NCBI GenBank assembly: GCA_013138655.1
Contig: WTCI01000170.1
Coordinates: forward strand, 1-7,716
Direction of reading: 5' to 3'
Length of the DNA stretch: 7,716 bases
Origin: Desulfuromonadaceae bacterium
Lineage (GTDB): Bacteria; Desulfobacterota; Desulfuromonadia; Desulfuromonadales; Geopsychrobacteraceae
A program made the translations under genes and the position numbers. The notes below the pieces were generated by a model, which was given only the letters and a program-made list of their open reading frames with translations, was not told where the DNA came from and made no database searches. The stretch's first letter is position 1, and each line of letters starts with the position of its first letter. This document shows positions 6,156-7,716 of the stretch, piece after piece.

Positions 6156-6174
6156 ACAGGACTCTCTCTCCTGT
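6156..6174 (+). other. Small hairpin just before the capsid terminator
   Basis: ACAGGA (6156-6161) pairs perfectly with TCCTGT (6169-6174) around a 7-base CTCTCTC loop. It lies 6 bases after the capsid stop and 5 bases before the terminator stem. It may protect the capsid mRNA 3' end or be incidental. Confidence 0.4.
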
Positions 6175-6179
6175 TGATC

Positions 6180-6214
6180 GGGGCGGGCTTTAGTCGGCCC
6201 GCCCCATTTTTTTT
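6180..6214 (+). terminator. Strong intrinsic terminator after the capsid gene
   Basis: GGGGCGGGC (6180-6188) and GCCCGCCCC (6197-6205) form a perfect 9-pair, all-G/C stem with an 8-base loop (TTTAGTCG), followed by A and eight T residues (6207-6214). It has no T-run on the other strand, so it acts on + strand transcripts only. The T-run ends on the base before the GAGG ribosome site of the next gene. No promoter can fit between them, so the downstream genes need readthrough, antitermination or a promoter inside the capsid gene. Confidence 0.92.
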
Positions 6215-6223
6215 GAGGATTCC

Positions 6224-6643
6224 ATGAGCGTACCGTCGGCAGCAGACATCACGAATATGGGTTTTGGTTATCAGATGTTCGGCCGCGAGAGCGCATCCGA
6301 TCTGAACCTGTCCATCAAAGCGATGATTGCCGAGCATGGCGCTCTGCTCTCCGGCCGGATCGGTGCCACCGCTTACGCTAGCACAACCGAGCCGACCAGC
6401 ACTTATGTCAAACGGGCGATCAAATCCCTGGTTGCCGCAGACCTGTGCCAGATACGGATTAACCGCCTGGCCCAGGAGGTCAAGCTGGAGGACGGCACCG
6501 ATGCAACCAAGATGCGCCGGCAGCGGAAAGACTACCTGGACGAAGCCGAGCTGATGATCAACAAGATCGAGGCCACCGCGTCCAACAGCAACGACTTTGC
6601 CGTCGGTACCGTGATCACCAGCCATTTCGATGAGGACGCCTGA
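6224..6643 (+). CDS. Unrecognised protein in the head-tail connector position
   Basis: A 139-residue protein starting at ATG 6224, with GAGG (6215-6218) 5 bases upstream. I do not recognise a definite family. The content is mostly helical and soluble: residues about 20-45 (a possible helix ending EHGALLSGRIG), then YVKRAIKSLVAADLCQIRINRLAQEV and a charged RRQRKDYLDEAELMINKIEA. Helical proteins of this size between the capsid gene and an HK97 gp10-like gene are often the head-tail adaptor or connector (HK97 gp6 or DUF1320/Mu gp36-like), so that is the best positional guess. The stop overlaps the next start by one base (TGATG), which implies translational coupling. It has no membrane segment, no cysteine pair and no catalytic motif. 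Confidence 0.62.
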   Translation: MSVPSAADITNMGFGYQMFGRESASDLNLSIKAMIAEHGALLSGRIGATAYASTTEPTSTYVKRAIKSLVAADLCQIRINRLAQEVKLEDGTDATKMRRQRKDYLDEAELMINKIEATASNSNDFAVGTVITSHFDEDA

Positions 6644-7092
6644 TGCTGACGATCAATGCCGCCCTGGCCGGTGACAAGGTTGTTTTGAGGGGTCTGCGCG
6701 AGTTGCAGCGGGACATGCCGAAGGCCCTGCAACGGACATTGACCCGTGCGGCGATCGGCACCCACCGCGAAGCTTTTGATTTTCTCGGTGGCGCGAAAGA
6801 ACCATCCGGAGCTTATCCGGTGCCGATTGTGACCGGTCATCTTCGGCGGTTGCTCAACTGGTTAAAACCAGGGGCCAGCAAAGGTGAATTCAGAGCCGGG
6901 CCGCTGGAATCAATCGTTTACAACTCCGCGGAATATTCGGAAACCATCCACGAAGGCCACGGATCATCCACGAAGTATGGAGCCCGCCCCTATATCACCG
7001 ATGGTTTCGAGCGTTTCAATCGCGGCAACCGTCTGGCGAAAATCGCCGGGGAAGAAATCGAAGCCGAAGCACGGAAGAAGGGTTTTAAATGA
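6643..7092 (+). CDS. HK97 gp10-like head-tail completion protein
   Basis: A 149-residue protein. ATG 6643 shares its A with the TGA of the previous gene; GAGG (6632-6635) is 7 bases upstream. It has the pattern of the HK97 gp10 family: an N-terminal helix with GLRELQRDMPKALQRTLTRAA (residues about 17-37), VTGHLRR (63-69), then a strand ending in YNSAEYSETIHEG (93-105) and GARPYITDGFERF (113 on), where other members have a Tyr-Ala-x-x-x-Glu-x-Gly and a Arg-Pro-(F/Y). Proteins of this family close the neck between the head and tail. The gene overlaps the membrane protein gene by four bases (ATGA). Confidence 0.78.
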   Translation: MLTINAALAGDKVVLRGLRELQRDMPKALQRTLTRAAIGTHREAFDFLGGAKEPSGAYPVPIVTGHLRRLLNWLKPGASKGEFRAGPLESIVYNSAEYSETIHEGHGSSTKYGARPYITDGFERFNRGNRLAKIAGEEIEAEARKKGFK

Positions 7093-7301
7093 ACACAATA
7101 CCCACCTGGTTCGAGCATGTTGACCTGATGCAAGCGATCATTGTGTTGCTATTTGCTGCTTTTATCTGGTTTTCAATTCGAACTTTGCGCGGGATCGATG
7201 TCAATCAGCGAGAGATGTTCAAGCGCCTGACCTCCCTTGAGCGAGATTTTTACACATTACGCGGCGAACATAAGGCGCACCATAACGGGGATGGAAAATA
7301 A
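7089..7301 (+). CDS. Small one-helix membrane protein, possible holin or lysis accessory
   Basis: A 70-residue protein starting at ATG 7089 inside the previous stop (ATGA overlap), with AGGG (7079-7082) 6 bases before it. Residues 13-30 (LMQAIIVLLFAAFIWFSI) form one transmembrane helix. The rest is a charged, amphipathic helix (RTLRGIDVNQREMFKRLTSLERDFYTLRGEH) that could be a coiled coil, ending in HHNGDGK. It is directly coupled to the endolysin gene (stop and start share one base), so a lysis role is likely. One helix and a soluble cytoplasmic or periplasmic tail could fit a pinholin/XhlA-like factor or an inner-membrane spanin. I cannot choose, because no nested second spanin gene is visible in the window. 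Family assignment is open. Confidence 0.7.
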   Translation: MNTIPTWFEHVDLMQAIIVLLFAAFIWFSIRTLRGIDVNQREMFKRLTSLERDFYTLRGEHKAHHNGDGK

Positions 7302-7716
7302 TGGCTAACTTCGATCCGGCATTTATTCAAACCAGCGTCCATGAAGGCGGTTATGTTAATGATCCACACGACCGAGGTGGCGAAACCAAATACGGCATCA
7401 GTAAAAAGGCCTATCCGGATATCGATATTGCCGCGCTGACCTTTCTTGACGCGCAAGAAATCTATCGCCGCGATTACTGGCAGCCATTGCACTTGGACGA
7501 TATTTCAGACCAGGCCTTGGCAGAGCAGATTTTCGACACGGCCATCAACTGCGGACAACGTACCGCCGGGCGACTGCTGCAAGATGCCGACAATCTGATT
7601 TCCCACGGTGCCGACCTTAAAACTGACGGCATCATCGGTCCGCTAACTACGCATTATATTAACAGCTACGCCCGGAAGGCCGAACTACTCAGCACCATCA
7701 AGGGTCTGCGTTTTTG
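7301..7716 (+). CDS. GH108 N-acetylmuramidase endolysin (3' truncated)
   Basis: The frame starts at ATG 7301 (its A is also the last base of the TAA of the previous gene) and runs off the window after about 138 residues. Residues 13-34, with the motif HEGGYVNDPHDRGGETKYGIS, carry the signature of the glycoside hydrolase family 108 (TtsA/ZliS-type) muramidases. E15 is the likely catalytic acid, and the EGG-Y-xND-x-x-D-x-GG-x-T-x-x-GI pattern is conserved in the family. RRDYWQPLHLDDI and LAEQIFDTAINCGQR follow, the second matching the usual (F/L)D-x-A-(V/I)-N-x-G-x-x-R segment. Residues about 90-118 (RLLQDADNLISHGADLKTDGIIGPLT) look like the start of the peptidoglycan-binding_3 domain common in this family. 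The enzyme hydrolyses the MurNAc-GlcNAc bond of peptidoglycan. No signal peptide is seen, so it needs a holin-like partner to reach the wall. The C-terminus is unknown. Confidence 0.88.
   Translation, partial: MANFDPAFIQTSVHEGGYVNDPHDRGGETKYGISKKAYPDIDIAALTFLDAQEIYRRDYWQPLHLDDISDQALAEQIFDTAINCGQRTAGRLLQDADNLISHGADLKTDGIIGPLTTHYINSYARKAELLSTIKGLRF

Noticed and set aside
1..7716. CRISPR arrays, integrase/attachment sites, defence or toxin genes, insertion sequences
   Set aside because: I saw no regularly spaced repeats, recombinase motifs, transposase frames or terminal repeats. The MuF C-terminus also carries no appended toxin domain: it ends nine residues after the HPRCRC motif.

Overview
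The window is a piece of a tailed-phage genome or prophage. It carries the late structural block (DNA packaging, head, head completion) and then the start of a lysis cassette, all on the + strand. No host gene, integrase, tRNA or attachment site is visible, so I cannot tell from this window whether it is a free phage or a prophage. The strong Shine-Dalgarno sites, moderately high GC content and GH108-type endolysin fit a phage of a Gram-negative host. Short palindromic repeats (2053-2104 and 2880-2912) resemble types I associate with Desulfuromonadales/Geobacter-like genomes, but that host guess rests on memory and is weak.

Layout: 1-735 is the C-terminal nuclease part of a terminase large subunit, cut by the window edge. 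741-2879 is one long gene joining a portal domain to a Mu gpF/SPP1 gp7-type minor head domain. 2880-3114 is a structured intergenic stretch with a palindrome, a terminator-like hairpin and a long-range inverted repeat. 3115-3429 is a small unrecognised protein. 3432-4583 is a prohead protease-scaffold polyprotein, and a scaffold-only protein probably starts inside it at 4098. 4613-5089 is a DUF2190-like capsid cement protein with an unexpected hydrophobic N-terminus. 5115-6149 is the likely major capsid protein, followed by a textbook intrinsic terminator at 6180-6214. 6224-6643 is an unrecognised protein in the head-tail connector position. 6643-7092 is an HK97 gp10-like head-tail completion protein. 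7089-7301 is a one-helix membrane protein (possible holin or other lysis accessory). 7301-7716 is a GH108 endolysin, cut by the right edge.

Working model: terminase pumps DNA through the portal. The MuF domain, here fused to the portal, sits at the same vertex. Protease-scaffold and nested scaffold direct assembly of the capsid protein, and the cement protein decorates the mature shell. The adaptor and gp10-like proteins close the neck, and the membrane protein plus muramidase lyse the cell. Tail genes are not in view and presumably lie beyond 7716 or elsewhere.

Most of this is a recognisable phage head module, not a new system. The points most worth checking are the portal-MuF fusion whose linker is made of a tandem palindromic repeat, the cement protein with a membrane/signal-like N-terminus, and the in-frame nested scaffold start.
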